DNA of 64,000 nt from Methanobacteriaceae archaeon (GCA_029219465.1 JAQXTL010000007.1:62001-126000), one strand, 5' to 3'; shown: positions 1 to 10,386, counted from the stretch's first letter. Notes: generated from the letters alone by a model not told the origin. Translations and numbers: made by a program.

Positions 1-113
1 CCATCATGACTAACAGTGCTGTTTTTTAAATCAACTGCACTTACACTATTTACACCGACTAAAAAAAGACCTACTGCTGCTATGAGCAGAATAATTTTTA
101 ATTTATCTCTCAT
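1..113 (-). CDS. Secreted or surface protein, N-terminal fragment
   Basis: The reading frame starts at ATG 113 and runs off the left edge, so only about 37 residues are visible. They form a textbook signal peptide: MRDKLK, a hydrophobic core (IILLIAAVGLFLVG), then VNSVSA as a likely cleavage region, followed by VDLKNSTVSHD. The mature protein lies outside the window, so no function can be given. A GGTG ribosome-binding site precedes the ATG. Upstream lie a TATA-like element and a perfect 16-bp palindrome at 167-182, which suggests metal- or ligand-dependent control. Export across the membrane is well supported; the rest is unknown. Confidence 0.7.
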   Translation of the reverse strand, partial: MRDKLKIILLIAAVGLFLVGVNSVSAVDLKNSTVSHD

Positions 114-154
114 TAATACACCTATTTATAATTAAATTATATTTTGTAATTAAT

Positions 155-182
155 TCTATATAAATATTTAGGTATACCTAAA
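155..182 (-). promoter_or_regulatory. TATA element with perfect 16-bp palindromic operator
   Basis: On the minus strand TTTAGGTATACCTAAA (167-182) is followed directly by ATTTATATA, an archaeal TATA box, about 40 bp before the start of the secreted-protein gene at 113. The palindrome is perfect. Its TTTAGG/CCTAAA arms resemble operators of DtxR/MntR-type metalloregulators, but the assignment rests on sequence resemblance only. A near-identical module recurs at 57863-57890. A repressor bound here would overlap the TATA/BRE region. Confidence 0.6.
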
Positions 183-212
183 AATTAATTTTAATAAAAA
201 AAATAAGTAAAG

Positions 213-755
213 CTATTTTTTAAGTGATGGTGTCCACAACTCAAACTCTTTAATTTGCGGTGGAATTCCAGAATCATGATAAGAATCAAGATAACCTTCA
301 GATGACACATAATCCTCATCACTTGCAAAAGAAGAATTAAAAAACTCTAAAATTCCTCTGTTTCTAATAATAGTGTGTTTAGGCTTAAAAGTAGATGACC
401 AGATGTAAAATACCTTAAAAACAGTATCAGGATGATATCCTCCACCTAAATCAATAGATAATATATCACATTTTTGCACTTTCTTAAATACTTCAAGTAA
501 AGTTTCATGAAGTCTTACATCTGCTTTGATAAATTCAAGATTAGAACAAGTTAACTTATTCATTTCACATACAGCTTCAGGAGAGTTGTCAATAGCTATT
601 ATTTTTGAATCATTGAAATTGTCAAGTAAAATTTTTGTTGTATTTCCCACATGACAACCAAGTTCTATTATAACGTCTCCGTTTTTTGTCAAATCAAGGA
701 TTTGTTTTCTGTAGTGTGAAATATCATAACTAAGTTTAATCATAAACAATACCAT
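213..755 (-). CDS. Class I SAM-dependent methyltransferase-like protein
   Basis: A 180-residue protein with a Rossmann-type SAM-binding signature: IIELGCHVGN at about residues 29-38 (motif I) and IIAIDNS at about 52-58, whose Asp would bind the SAM ribose. The substrate cannot be read from the sequence. The gene lies downstream of pantoate kinase and overlaps its 3' end, so the two are probably co-transcribed and translationally coupled. A second ATG at 743, just after GATGGT, is an equally likely start and gives MIKLSYDISHY. Length and fold suit a small soluble cytoplasmic enzyme. Methyltransferase fold: fairly sure; role: unknown. Confidence 0.7.
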   Translation of the reverse strand: MVLFMIKLSYDISHYRKQILDLTKNGDVIIELGCHVGNTTKILLDNFNDSKIIAIDNSPEAVCEMNKLTCSNLEFIKADVRLHETLLEVFKKVQKCDILSIDLGGGYHPDTVFKVFYIWSSTFKPKHTIIRNRGILEFFNSSFASDEDYVSSEGYLDSYHDSGIPPQIKEFELWTPSLKK

Positions 756-1578
756 CGTTGTTAAGTTTATCTACATGTAAGTTGTCAATTCCAAGGTTTT
801 TAAAAGTGCTTTTATTATATGACAAAGCAAACACAGTATTTCCAAGCATTGCCATTGAACTACCTAAAATATCATCGATAGAATTAAAATAATCAATTTC
901 TCTTTGGACGTCCTCACAAATCAATTTTGTTTCACTGGAAAATTTTTTAGAAAATTCCAAAAACTTATCCAAAGTAGGTTCCTGCTTAAATAAATCCAAA
1001 TACTTCAAACCAGCCTCAGAAATGACTTTTTTGTGATGAGGATCACATATTATATTCGAAGTTTCAATTGATCCAAATGTTTTATATCCAATATAAGCCC
1101 CGCATTCATATGATTCTATCTCACCAATTCCAGGTGCTCCAGGTTTTGTTCTTAAAACCAGTCCTTTTCCTGTTTGAGCTATTACATCACCAAGACCTGC
1201 ACCAAGATTAACCTCAGCCATATGTGCAATTTGTCCACATAGCTCTTCTGGATAATTTAAATCTAAAAATTCGTTTAAAGCAAGTGTTAAACTTAAAGCT
1301 GACGCAGCAGATGTTCCAAATCCGGCACCAATCGGCAGTTCAATATCCTGAATAACTTTAAAATTAGTTTCTTTTAAATTCAAAATATCTAAAACAGCAC
1401 GAATTACAGTATCATCACCACTTGTAACTTCAAAATCAAAACTGTCTGAATCACAAATAGTGGTTTTAACACCTTTATCTAGTAAAAATCCGGCACCACA
1501 AGACCCGTTTTTAAGTTTGGACTCATGGTTTTCAATATTAAAAAAGCCAGTAACATGGCCTGGAACAAAAACACTCAT
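736..1578 (-). CDS. Pantoate kinase (archaeal CoA biosynthesis)
   Basis: A 280-residue GHMP-superfamily kinase starting MSVFVPGHVTGFF, with the ATP-binding GHMP loop PIGAGFGTSAAS at about residues 82-93. The N-terminus and loop match archaeal pantoate kinase (COG1829 family), which phosphorylates pantoate. The product is joined to beta-alanine by phosphopantothenate synthetase; this is the archaeal replacement for bacterial PanC/PanK. A second CoA gene, the GTP-dependent dephospho-CoA kinase at 60799-61305, is also in the window, though not adjacent. The methyltransferase gene overlaps its end. Other GHMP kinases (mevalonate or homoserine type) are less likely given the PGHVTGFF start. Confidence 0.85.
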   Translation of the reverse strand: MSVFVPGHVTGFFNIENHESKLKNGSCGAGFLLDKGVKTTICDSDSFDFEVTSGDDTVIRAVLDILNLKETNFKVIQDIELPIGAGFGTSAASALSLTLALNEFLDLNYPEELCGQIAHMAEVNLGAGLGDVIAQTGKGLVLRTKPGAPGIGEIESYECGAYIGYKTFGSIETSNIICDPHHKKVISEAGLKYLDLFKQEPTLDKFLEFSKKFSSETKLICEDVQREIDYFNSIDDILGSSMAMLGNTVFALSYNKSTFKNLGIDNLHVDKLNNDGIVYD

Positions 1579-1634
1579 AATAAATAATTGTTAATTTGAT
1601 ATAATTAAAATTTATCATTAAAAAAAAGAAAGTT

Positions 1635-1652
1635 TAGGGGAAAAATCCCCTA
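1635..1652 (-). terminator. Hairpin terminator after the helicase pseudogene
   Basis: A 7-bp perfect stem, TAGGGGA-AAAA-TCCCCTA, lies just past the stop codon at 1654. On the minus strand it is followed within a few bases by CTTTCTTTTTTT. It would end transcripts of the helicase pseudogene before pantoate kinase. Confidence 0.6.
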
Positions 1653-1653
1653 T

Positions 1654-4600
1654 CTATTTACAAATCATTTGATAAGGACAGTCAGTACAGTCCTCGTGAT
1701 TTGGTTTAAATTCCTTGTTTTTAATTTTCTTAGCAGTAGTTTTAAGTTCTTCTTTTAATTCTTCAATATAATCATCATCTATTTCAAATGAGAATAATCT
1801 ATCTCCTTTTTTATATTTGATAGCATATATTTGAATTTCTTCAATTTCACGTCCTTTAAACTCATTGTTTTCATCTCTGAGTGCCATTACATAAAAGTGA
1901 AGCTGTTTTTTATATTTATCCAAATATTTCTGTCCAACAAGAGATGTGTTTTTATAATCAAGAATACCTAATTTACCGTCTTTTTCATAGATTAAATCAA
2001 CAATACCTGAAAATGCATAGTCTTTATCTTTAATATAGAATGGATATTCACTGTCAAAGATTTCTAAATCACATCCAACTTCATTATAATATCTAAGAAC
2101 GTCTTTTGTAATTGTTTCTAATTTGACTTCATATTTTTCAGGTTTTTCTTCTTTGAATTTTAAATTAGCTTTCTCAAATAACAATTCAACTGTTTTTATT
2201 ACTTCTTCATCACCAATATACTCATTATTGTTAGCTATTATCTTTTTATTTATGATTTCCAAAGCAGAATGTATGAAAATACCATCATCAATCTCCTTTT
2301 TGGATTTTATTGTAAATCCTAATTCATTTGATAATTTGTATTTGAAAGGACATTCGTTATAGTTTTCAAGTGCTGTAAAACTTAAATTAACTACTTCCTC
2401 ATCATTATCATCATGTTTTGGATCAAGAAGATTAATTTCAATGTTTTTAGGATTGATTAATTTAGAATAATGCAAGTTTTCATCAATTACATCATTAATA
2501 CGCTCAGGAGCTTTATTAATAGCTTTAATGTTTTCTAAAGTATTATCCTCTAAAGCCACATTAACACTCTCAGAACTACCTTTAACAATACTTGATAAAA
2601 TCAACTCATCTTCAGCTCTTGTTTTAGCTACGTACAATATTCTTTCTTCTTCTTGGATATGTGAAGTTTTGCATCGCCATCATATCTATCATAGCCTAAA
2701 AACTCATCAGGAATATATACAACAGAATCCATATCATTTTCTTTAAATTTAGTCGGGAATCCTTTATCACGAAGAGATGCAAGAATTACTACCGGAAACT
2801 CAAGACCTTTTGATTTGTGAACAGTCATTATCTGTACTGCATCTTCATCTGATTTGTATGCATCAAGACCAGATATTGAGTCTTTAATAAACCATAATGC
2901 ACCTCTTAGGCCTCTGTCATACATCATTTCACTATAAATTGATATTGAAGGAACAATAGCTGCAAGATTACGTATAGCTTCTTCATCAGACATAATTAAG
3001 TCCTGAGTTAAATATCCTGTTATATTACACAATATTTCAAGATAAACCTCACCAATTAAAGGTCTGTCATAATATTCTTCTGAATTGACCCTTCTTTTTA
3101 ATTCGTTAAGTGATTTGAAAAATTCTATGTCTTTTTCATCAGTAATACCATATTTAATTACGTTTTCATCAGAAAGTATTGGTTTTTCAACACGGCTGAA
3201 TACTTCATCTTTACGTTTGTTTTTTTACCCTTGAACATTCCTGGGAATCCCTTAATTCCATTTCCCCATCCATTTTCACGACATACAATTTTATCCATTT
3301 CAATTACTTCTTTTTCAAATTTATCCTGTAAGTCATTTAGGATTTTCTTTGTATCATCAGATAATTCAAACAGTACTTTGTTATCATTTGCACCAGTTAG
3401 TGTTTTTAGATTTAGCCATGTAGCAACATCTCCAGGAACAACAGTGTAATACGGATCGTCTTCCTGTATTAAATGATACATCAATGTTAAAACATATTTA
3501 AGTTCATCGTTGTCTTTTAAATCATCGGCCCCTCTTATATTATAATTAATGTTATTTTTTTCAAGTAATTCAATTAATGTATTAAAACATGAAGTAGAGG
3601 CTTTTAATGAACGGAATAATATTCCAATATCAGATAAATTCATTTTGTCATCTGCTTGGACATATTTAATAATTTCAAGTATATTTTCAGCTTCGCGCTC
3701 ATTATCCTCACTTACCATGAAATAAACATCATTGTTCTTTTTGCTTCCGCATTTTGCAGGCATTAAATCATCTGCTGAGTCATAATGAGCTGCAATGAAA
3801 TCCTGTGAAATATCAATAATTTCTTCAGTTGAACGGTAATTGGTTGAAAGATAGACTTCTTCGAATTTATCTGAATATTTATCAGTTAATTCTTTGAAAT
3901 AATTTTTGCTTGAGCCTCTAAAAGCATAATACTTTGGTTAATATCTCCAACAACTGTAAATGATTCAGTTTTTGGATATTCAATGAATTTTTTAAATATT
4001 TCCATTTGAATAGGGTCAGTATCCTGAAACTCATCAATTAAGATATTGGTATATGGGGGCGTATCCTTCATTCATCTTTTCAAGTGATTTTATCTGCATT
4101 TGATTATAATCAATGGAATTTTCTTTTTCAAGCAATTCAAGATAAATTGGATATGATTTTGCCATTTGTATATATTTTGCATTTTTATAGGATTCTTTAA
4201 ACACTTTATCATTTGCATCATCAATAGGAAATTCACCATCGTTTTCTTCCATGTATTTATGGACAAATTCCACATATTCTTTATCAACAGGAAATGTCTT
4301 TTCAAGATATTCAACTAAACCTTCAGTGTCAACATTAAATTTTGAAAAATCATCATATTTTTCAATTACCTTACCAATCCAGTAATTACCCCTAAGATAA
4401 AATTCATTATCAAATCCTAAGTCAGATATGTGTTTTTTAATAAATAAGCCTAATTTACCATCATCAGCAACTACGTCAAGACCTACTGTTCCTGTTTTTT
4501 CAAGAATATCCAAACAAAAAGAGTGAATAGTTGAAATGTGCATTTTTTGAACATCACTTGCAGGAATATTGCCGTCAATTAATCTTTCTTTAAGCTCATC

Positions 4601-4790
4601 AGCTGCTTTTGTAGAAAAAGTAATTATTAAAAAGCTCTCAGGTTTAACACCTAATGTATTAACCATGTATTTTACTTTTTCAACTACTACACGTGTTTTT
4701 TCCAGAACCTGGTCCTGCCTAAACACTTAAAAATTTATCCCATTCATATTGAACAATTTTACTTTGTTCTTCGTTAAGTATTATACTCAT
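1654..4790 (-). pseudogene. UvrD/Rep-type helicase with C-terminal Fe-S PD-(D/E)XK nuclease, multiply disrupted
   Basis: Read through its breaks, this would be a protein of roughly 1040 residues. It starts MSIILNEEQSKIV at 4790, with a Walker A region AGPGSGKTRVVVEKV, motif II ILIDEFQDTD, motif III VVGDINQSI and a late helicase motif LYVAKTRAEDE. The C-terminal part has the nuclease motif GILDYKN and four Cys (NECPFKY and CTDCPYQMIC) that would hold an Fe-S cluster, as in AddB/Cas4-type nucleases. Lesions: an in-frame TAG at 4719-4721 before Walker A; +1 in a six-A run (4696-4701); +1 in a five-C run (4055-4059); -1 near 3925-3932; -1 in a seven-A run (3220-3226); a frame change near 2653-2662. 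Between breaks the frames are fully open and family-like, which points to recent inactivation or poor local sequence. The family acts in end resection and repair. Confidence 0.85.
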
Positions 4791-4881
4791 TATTTAGCCC
4801 CATATTTTATTGATAATACTTTGTTAACAATTAGATAAAAATATTTACATATGAGTCTAAAATAAAAAAGAAATAAAAAAA

Positions 4882-5088
4882 TTATTGTTTAATAAAAGAT
4901 ATTACAAGAGATATCACACCAGCTGCTAAACATGCAAATGATACCTGTATTAAAAAGAAATATTCATGAAGAATACCTGCTGCATCAACATAATCTCCAG
5001 TAAATCCTTTAATACAAAGCAATATAATTCCAATAGCCATTAATACTAGAGCTAATAACTTAGTTTTGTTTTTTACTAGATTATCCAT
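4882..5088 (-). CDS. Small two-helix membrane protein, hypothetical
   Basis: A 68-residue protein with two predicted transmembrane segments, at about residues 12-27 (LALVLMAIGIILLCIKG) and 45-65 (FLIQVSFACLAAGVISLVI), and a charged N-terminus, MDNLVKNKTK. An AGG-containing ribosome-binding site (GGAGGTATACTA) precedes the ATG. It stands alone between the broken helicase gene and the acyl-CoA ligase gene, both on the same strand. I do not recognise a family. The codon pattern and good RBS suggest a real gene. Confidence 0.55.
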   Translation of the reverse strand: MDNLVKNKTKLLALVLMAIGIILLCIKGFTGDYVDAAGILHEYFFLIQVSFACLAAGVISLVISFIKQ

Positions 5089-5192
5089 TAGTATACCTCC
5101 AAAAATATCAGTTGGATATTATAGTATAGAAAAAATGTTATTTATATTTTTGGACAAGGTATGGACTTTATTTTTAAAAAAAAGTAAATTGT

Positions 5193-5214
5193 GAGGAGTT
5201 TTATAATTCTCCTC
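5193..5214 (-). terminator. Terminator hairpin of the acyl-CoA ligase operon
   Basis: GAGGAG and CTCCTC form a 6-bp stem with a 10-nt loop spanning the ligase stop codon. On the minus strand a run of eight T follows about 11 nt later. Confidence 0.5.
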
Positions 5215-6865
5215 TTTCGCGTCTTTCATCTAATAATTTAAGACCGATGTCACCTAATTTGTATTTTTGGATTTTTCCACTGGTTGTAAGTGGGAATTCA
5301 TCTACAAAGAATACGTATTTAGGTACTTTGTATCTTGCAATAGATCCTATACAGAAATCACGGATATCTGCTTCTGTTATATCATCAAAGCCGTCTTCTC
5401 TTATGATAAATGCTCCAACGATTTCCCCGTATTTTTCATCTGGAATTCCTGCTACCTGAACGTCACGTACACAATCGTGGGTAAATAAGAATTCTTCGAT
5501 TTCACGTGGGTAGATGTTTTCCCCACCACGGATAATCATATCTTTAATACGTCCTACAATGGAGTAGTATCCGTCTTCATCGATTTTTGCAAGGTCTCCT
5601 GAGTGTAACCATCCATCCGGTTCAATAGCTTCAGCAGTTTTCTCAGGCATGTTGTAGTATCCTTTCATTACGTTGAATCCTCTACACATGATTTCTCCAG
5701 TTTCTCCAACACCCACTTCTTCACCAGTTTCAGGATCTACAATTTTTACTTCAATGTTTGGGAATTTACGTCCAACAGTATTGATTTTTTTCTCAAATGA
5801 ATCTGCAGCATTAGTTTGTGTAAAACCAGGTGCTGCTTCAGTAAGACCATATACACTGGTAATTTCCTTCATGTTCATTTTTTCGATTGCATCTTTCATG
5901 GTTTCAACAGGACAGGTAGAACCTGCCATAATACCAGTACGTAATGAGGACATGTCAAACATGTCAAACATTGGGTGGTTCATCATACCGATAAACATTG
6001 TTGGTACTCCGTAAATAGAAGTACATTTTTCTTTTTGGATTGATGAAATAGCAAGTAACGGATCGTATTCTTCAAGAACAACCATAGTACATCCATGAGT
6101 AATTACTGCCATTACACCTAAAACAGTTCCAAAACAATGGAAAAGAGGAACTTGTAAGAGTAAACGGTCATCTTTTGTGTAGTTCATGTTTTCTCCGATG
6201 TAGTAACCGTCGTTTACAATGTTACGGCTGGTAAGCATTACACCTTTAGGAAAACCCTCAGTTCCTGATGTGTATTGCATGTTGATTACATCGTTTTGGC
6301 TAACTGAGTCTTTGATTTGTTGATATTTTTCATCATCATAACTCATACCAAGTAATAATAATTCATTGGTATTGTACATTCCACGGTGTTTTTCCTGTCC
6401 TACGTGGAAGATGAATTTTAATTTTGGGAATTTTTCAGATACTAAATGACCTCTTGCACAGGTTTTAAGTTCAGGTACAAGTTCATTGATGATATCAAAG
6501 TAACTGGTGTCTCTAAATGCATCAGTCATAGCTAATGCTTTCATATCAGACTGTCCAAGTACGTATTCTAATTCGTGGGATTGGTAAGCTGTGTTAACAG
6601 TAACGATGGTTGCACCGATTTTTGCAGTTGCAAACATGTATGTTAACCATTCTGGGACGTTTTTAGCCCAAATACCTACGTGGTCACCTTTTTCAATTCC
6701 GATAGCTAAAAGTCCTTTAGCTAAATTGTCAACTCTTTCATCAAATTCTTTGTATGTAAATCTTAAATTCCTGTCCGGATAAACGATAAATTCATGGTCT
6801 GGTTGTTTTTCAACCATTGTTTCGAAAAATTTCCCTAGCGGGAGTTCTGTAAATAATTCACTCAT
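5201..6865 (-). CDS. AMP-forming acyl-CoA synthetase
   Basis: A 554-residue member of the ANL adenylate-forming family. The AMP-binding P-loop-like motif [11 protein letters not shown] lies at about residues 198-208, [11 protein letters not shown] carries the conserved ribose-binding Asp, and the C-terminal catalytic Lys region [10 protein letters not shown] is at about 525-534. Such enzymes activate a carboxylic acid with ATP and transfer it to CoA. The overall pattern fits medium-chain or short-chain acyl-CoA ligases, but the substrate cannot be told. It is the last gene of an operon with an XRE-cupin regulator; its ATG overlaps the stop of the small ORF 6865-6990 (TAATG), with an RBS GGAGG inside that ORF. 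Cytoplasmic. Confidence 0.85.
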   Translation of the reverse strand: MSELFTELPLGKFFETMVEKQPDHEFIVYPDRNLRFTYKEFDERVDNLAKGLLAIGIEKGDHVGIWAKNVPEWLTYMFATAKIGATIVTVNTAYQSHELEYVLGQSDMKALAMTDAFRDTSYFDIINELVPELKTCARGHLVSEKFPKLKFIFHVGQEKHRGMYNTNELLLLGMSYDDEKYQQIKDSVSQNDVINMQYTSGTEGFPKGVMLTSRNIVNDGYYIGENMNYTKDDRLLLQVPLFHCFGTVLGVMAVITHGCTMVVLEEYDPLLAISSIQKEKCTSIYGVPTMFIGMMNHPMFDMFDMSSLRTGIMAGSTCPVETMKDAIEKMNMKEITSVYGLTEAAPGFTQTNAADSFEKKINTVGRKFPNIEVKIVDPETGEEVGVGETGEIMCRGFNVMKGYYNMPEKTAEAIEPDGWLHSGDLAKIDEDGYYSIVGRIKDMIIRGGENIYPREIEEFLFTHDCVRDVQVAGIPDEKYGEIVGAFIIREDGFDDITEADIRDFCIGSIARYKVPKYVFFVDEFPLTTSGKIQKYKLGDIGLKLLDERRERGEL

Positions 6866-6990
6866 TATAAAGCCTCCATTTTTTTACTTGTAAAATATTC
6901 TTGCAAACCCAACAACAAATAGCGCAAACCCAAATTACGAGTGAAAAATCTGATTATCTCATATTGTTGTCTTAATACTATCTCAAACAT
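6865..6990 (-). CDS. Small 41-residue ORF coupled to the acyl-CoA ligase
   Basis: In the gap between the XRE-cupin gene and the ligase an ORF starts at ATG 6990 behind AGGAG (10-nt spacing). It encodes [13 protein letters not shown], then a region rich in Phe, Arg and Leu, ending KKMEAL. Its TAA overlaps the ligase ATG by one base, and its last codons carry the ligase RBS, so translation would be coupled. No family is recognised. It could be a small protein, a regulatory leader peptide, or a chance frame. The RBS and the exact stop-start overlap are the reasons to list it. Confidence 0.45.
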   Translation of the reverse strand: MFEIVLRQQYEIIRFFTRNLGLRYLLLGLQEYFTSKKMEAL

Positions 6991-7016
6991 TTTATCAAGT
7001 CTCCTAATTTCTCTGT

Positions 7017-7589
7017 TTAGTATGGAGTGTATAATACAGCGAGTATTTTAGCGCTGTTTTCGCCACTAGCGTGGAGGTGGTGAGGAACTACTGAATCGTA
7101 GAATATGGAATCTCCTTTACCTACAATGAAAGAGTCTTTACCATAAACAACTTCGATTTCACCTTCTAATACGTAGATGAATTCTTCACCTTCGTGAGAA
7201 GATAATTCTTTTTCTCCTTCTTCAAATTCAATATCAATTATGAAAGGGTCAATGTTTCTATCAATTTTACCTGCACCTAAGGAGTGGAACTCTAAGTTAG
7301 TAGCGTTGGTAACGTCTTCTCTACCTGAGAAGTAAAGAGAGTTTTGGGTTACACCGTTTCTGGTTACAACCGGTCCAAGTTCTGGAGTGTCATCTAAGAA
7401 AGTACCTAAACGTACACCAAGAGCTCTAGCCATTTTAGTTAATGGAGTAAGGGAAGGAATAACTTCACCAGCTTCCATAGCTTCTAAAACTTCAAGTTTT
7501 ACTCCACTTCTCTCAGCGAGATCTTCGATAGTCATGTCTTGTCTATTTCTTATATCTTTAATTTTCTTTGCAAAATTTTCGTTTGTCAT
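7017..7589 (-). CDS. XRE-family regulator with C-terminal cupin domain
   Basis: A 190-residue protein with an N-terminal HTH_3 domain at about residues 5-58 (IRNRQDMTIEDLAERSGVKL, then LTKMARALGV) and a C-terminal cupin_2 fold at about 110-188 (SSHEGEEFIYVLEGEIEV and DSVVPHHLHASG, with His and Glu positions for a metal or ligand). Family members sense small metabolites and control the operon they head. Here the operon contains the small ORF and the acyl-CoA ligase, so the cupin probably senses a carboxylate or its CoA ester. A TATA-like TTATAAATA lies about 50 bp upstream of the ATG. The fold assignment is sure; the ligand is inference. Confidence 0.85.
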   Translation of the reverse strand: MTNENFAKKIKDIRNRQDMTIEDLAERSGVKLEVLEAMEAGEVIPSLTPLTKMARALGVRLGTFLDDTPELGPVVTRNGVTQNSLYFSGREDVTNATNLEFHSLGAGKIDRNIDPFIIDIEFEEGEKELSSHEGEEFIYVLEGEIEVVYGKDSFIVGKGDSIFYDSVVPHHLHASGENSAKILAVLYTPY

Positions 7590-7805
7590 ATTTTTTCACA
7601 TCTAAATTTGGATTTACTTAAAAAGATTTAAGTATTTATAACTATATTTAAAATAATATATAAGTTTAACTCAAAAGAGGGATTTAGAGGCAATTAAGAA
7701 AATTTTTAAGAAAAATAAAAAATTTATGGAAGAAATTCTATGAAAAATAAGGAATTTGATGATTTTGTTGATTGTAATTGGTGAAATGAGCATACTTTGA
7801 AAAAT
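7590..7805. promoter_or_regulatory. XRE promoter region and CRISPR trailer flank
   Basis: The first 90 bp hold the leftward promoter of the XRE-cupin gene (TATA-like elements near 7633-7665). The rest, up to the degenerate last CRISPR repeat, is AT-rich, with no ORF or strong inverted repeat that I can see. This is the leader-distal, oldest end of the array. Confidence 0.4.
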
Positions 7806-10043
7806 ATTCCAATCCCATCATAGATCTGATTTTAACTAATCTTTACAAATCCATTATTTTTTACTGAGGAGAATTTCAATCCCATTATAGGTCTGATTTT
7901 AACTAAGTATATTGCTAGGAGAATGAAAGAAGATGGTTATTTCAATCCCATTATAGGTCTGATTTTAACTTATTATAGTGGGTGGGGTGCTATTGAGTAC
8001 GTAATTTCAATCCCATTATAGGTCTGATTTTAACCAGCGCATATCCCATTCATTAATTGATACCATATTATTTCAATCCCATTATAGGTCTGATTTTAAC
8101 CATGTTCAGTTGTTTCCATAAACCCATAACTAACTTTATTTCAATCCCATTATAGGTCTGATTTTAACCTGGTTTTAATTCAACAGCAGGTTCATTTTTA
8201 CTATTTCAATCCCATTATAGGTCTGATTTTAACATTGAAAGAGATTAAGAAGCAAGTTAAGATGCGTGAATTTCAATCCCATTATAGGTCTGATTTTAAC
8301 ATGAGTTTTTGCATAAAGACTATGCACGAGTAATGTATTTCAATCCCATTATAGGTCTGATTTTAACACAGTACATTGTAATCACCTTAAAATTGCTTCT
8401 GTTATTTCAATCCCATTATAGGTCTGATTTTAACCTGGAAGTTCTTCGGCAACTATGGCATTGCCTGACATTTCAATCCCATTATAGGTCTGATTTTAAC
8501 ACGTATCTGGCGTATAATATAAACTATAATAAGTAATTTCAATCCCATTATAGGTCTGATTTTAACAAGGATAATGCTCAACATACTTCTTCAAAAGAAT
8601 TTTATTTCAATCCCATTATAGGTCTGATTTTAACTCATCTTCATTCTGCAAATCTTGAATAATATAATTAATTTCAATCCCATTATAGGTCTGATTTTAA
8701 CCTTCACACTACCCTTCACTATTTCATCATTAATACATTTCAATCCCATTATAGGTCTGATTTTAACTTGCAGAAAAAGACTATAGAGATGAAATCTTAC
8801 ATAATTTCAATCCCATTATAGGTCTGATTTTAACTGGCACAATAAAAACATTAAGTTTTAAGCAAGAGATATTTCAATCCCATTATAGGTCTGATTTTAA
8901 CTCTCTTATTTGTGTTTCATCTTTTACGTGTTTTTTAATTTCAATCCCATTATAGGTCTGATTTTAACCTGTGGAATTGCCAAAATATGTTTATAAATCA
9001 AAGAAATTTCAATCCCATTATAGGTCTGATTTTAACTTGATGAAGATTATTTGATTAAGATGAGTGATATTAATTTCAATCCCATTATAGGTCTGATTTT
9101 AACAAAAGTACCAGTAACTGTTGATTTCCCAACAAAAGAATTTCAATCCCATTATAGGTCTGATTTTAACTTGAAGGATTCATAATCAATATTTATCTTG
9201 GACTGTATTTCAATCCCATTATAGGTCTGATTTTAACGATTTATCGTGACCCTGCGTGTGTTTTATCAGATAAATTTCAATCCCATTATAGGTCTGATTT
9301 TAACCTGTGACAGATTCTCGGATAACTACAGTCAATCGCATATTTCAATCCCATTATAGGTCTGATTTTAACTCGCAATCAAATTGCGAAAGTAACCCAA
9401 AAGACTCATATTTCAATCCCATTATAGGTCTGATTTTAACTTTATTTTTTATAAGAGTTGTTGAATATGGAATTAAATTTCAATCCCATTATAGGTCTGA
9501 TTTTAACTATTTTAAATGATATATATAGTTTCCTCGTGTATAATTTCAATCCCATTATAGGTCTGATTTTAACGAAGCCGACAGAAGCCGACAGAAGCAC
9601 AAAAGACATATTTCAATCCCATTATAGGTCTGATTTTAACGTGCTTGTGTGCTTTGTGGTGATAAGGATAGTCAATATTTCAATCCCATTATAGGTCTGA
9701 TTTTAACATGATATGAGAGATGCAACAAAAAGGTTAAATGAATATTTCAATCCCATTATAGGTCTGATTTTAACATGCTTTACCATCAGATCCCTCTTCA
9801 AAAGTATATTCATTTCAATCCCATTATAGGTCTGATTTTAACAAGAATATAGATACAAAAGAACAAGGAGTGTTACAGAATTTCAATCCCATTATAGGTC
9901 TGATTTTAACCTTTAATTTTCGCTAATGCTTCAGTTAATTTACTGGATTTCAATCCCATTATAGGTCTGATTTTAACCTAATAATATAAAAAAGTATTAC
10001 TACTTCTAAAAAATTTCAATCCCATTATAGGTCTGATTTTAAC
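7806..10043 (-). CRISPR. Type I-B CRISPR array, 34 repeats and 33 spacers
   Basis: A 31-bp repeat occurs 34 times. In the transcribed (minus) sense it begins GTTAAAATCAGACC and ends GGGATTGAAAT, the ATTGAAA-type 3' end that becomes the 5' handle of type I-B crRNAs. Spacers measure 34-37 bp, mostly 36. All repeats look identical except the leftmost (7806-7836), which has at least three changes (TTCC, ATCATAGA). That marks the leader-distal end, so transcription and spacer entry run from the right. Two spacers stand out: 9373-9409 contains TCGCAAT-CAA-ATTGCGA, and 9574-9609 contains two copies of GAAGCCGACA. The adjacent cas operon lies on the same strand, with Cas6 expected to cut the transcript. 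Confidence 0.98.
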
Positions 10044-10386
10044 AGGGCCAAAAATATCTTATTTTGACCAAATACATATTAAAATCTATTAATCAAACTA
10101 CTTAAAATTGTCTATCACACATATTGCAATTGTTTTATAATAACAACAAAATAAATAAAATATATTTAAACTTAAAAAAATAACATATGTGCAATTTATT
10201 TACTCAAATAATAATTATTAAAAGGTATTTAAAAAAATAATATATTTTAATATGTTTTTTAATAAAAAAAAATAGAATTAATTCAAACCAATGAAAAAAA
10301 TTATTTTAAAAATTATTTGATAAAAATCCTGCAAATAACAATTAAAATCCCATAATTAAATGAAAAATTAAGTAAAATATAATTTA
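10044..10386 (-). promoter_or_regulatory. CRISPR leader
   Basis: This 343-bp non-coding, extremely AT-rich stretch sits between cas2 and the first repeat, as expected for a leader read leftward. A TATA-like TTTAAATATATTTT lies near 10158-10172. Two related motifs, ACATATTGCAATT (10119-10131) and ACATATGTGCAATT (10183-10196), are spaced about 65 bp apart. They could be docking sites for adaptation proteins or a regulator; that reading is inference. Confidence 0.75.

Noticed and set aside
2123-2746. Plus-strand ORFs across the helicase pseudogene
   Set aside because: They are shadows on the opposite strand with no recognisable domains.
8309-9694. Plus-strand ORFs inside the CRISPR array (8309-8536, 9307-9519, 9458-9694)
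   Set aside because: They translate the repeats (FQSHYRSDFN-type peptides) plus spacers and have no RBS; they are artefacts of the array.
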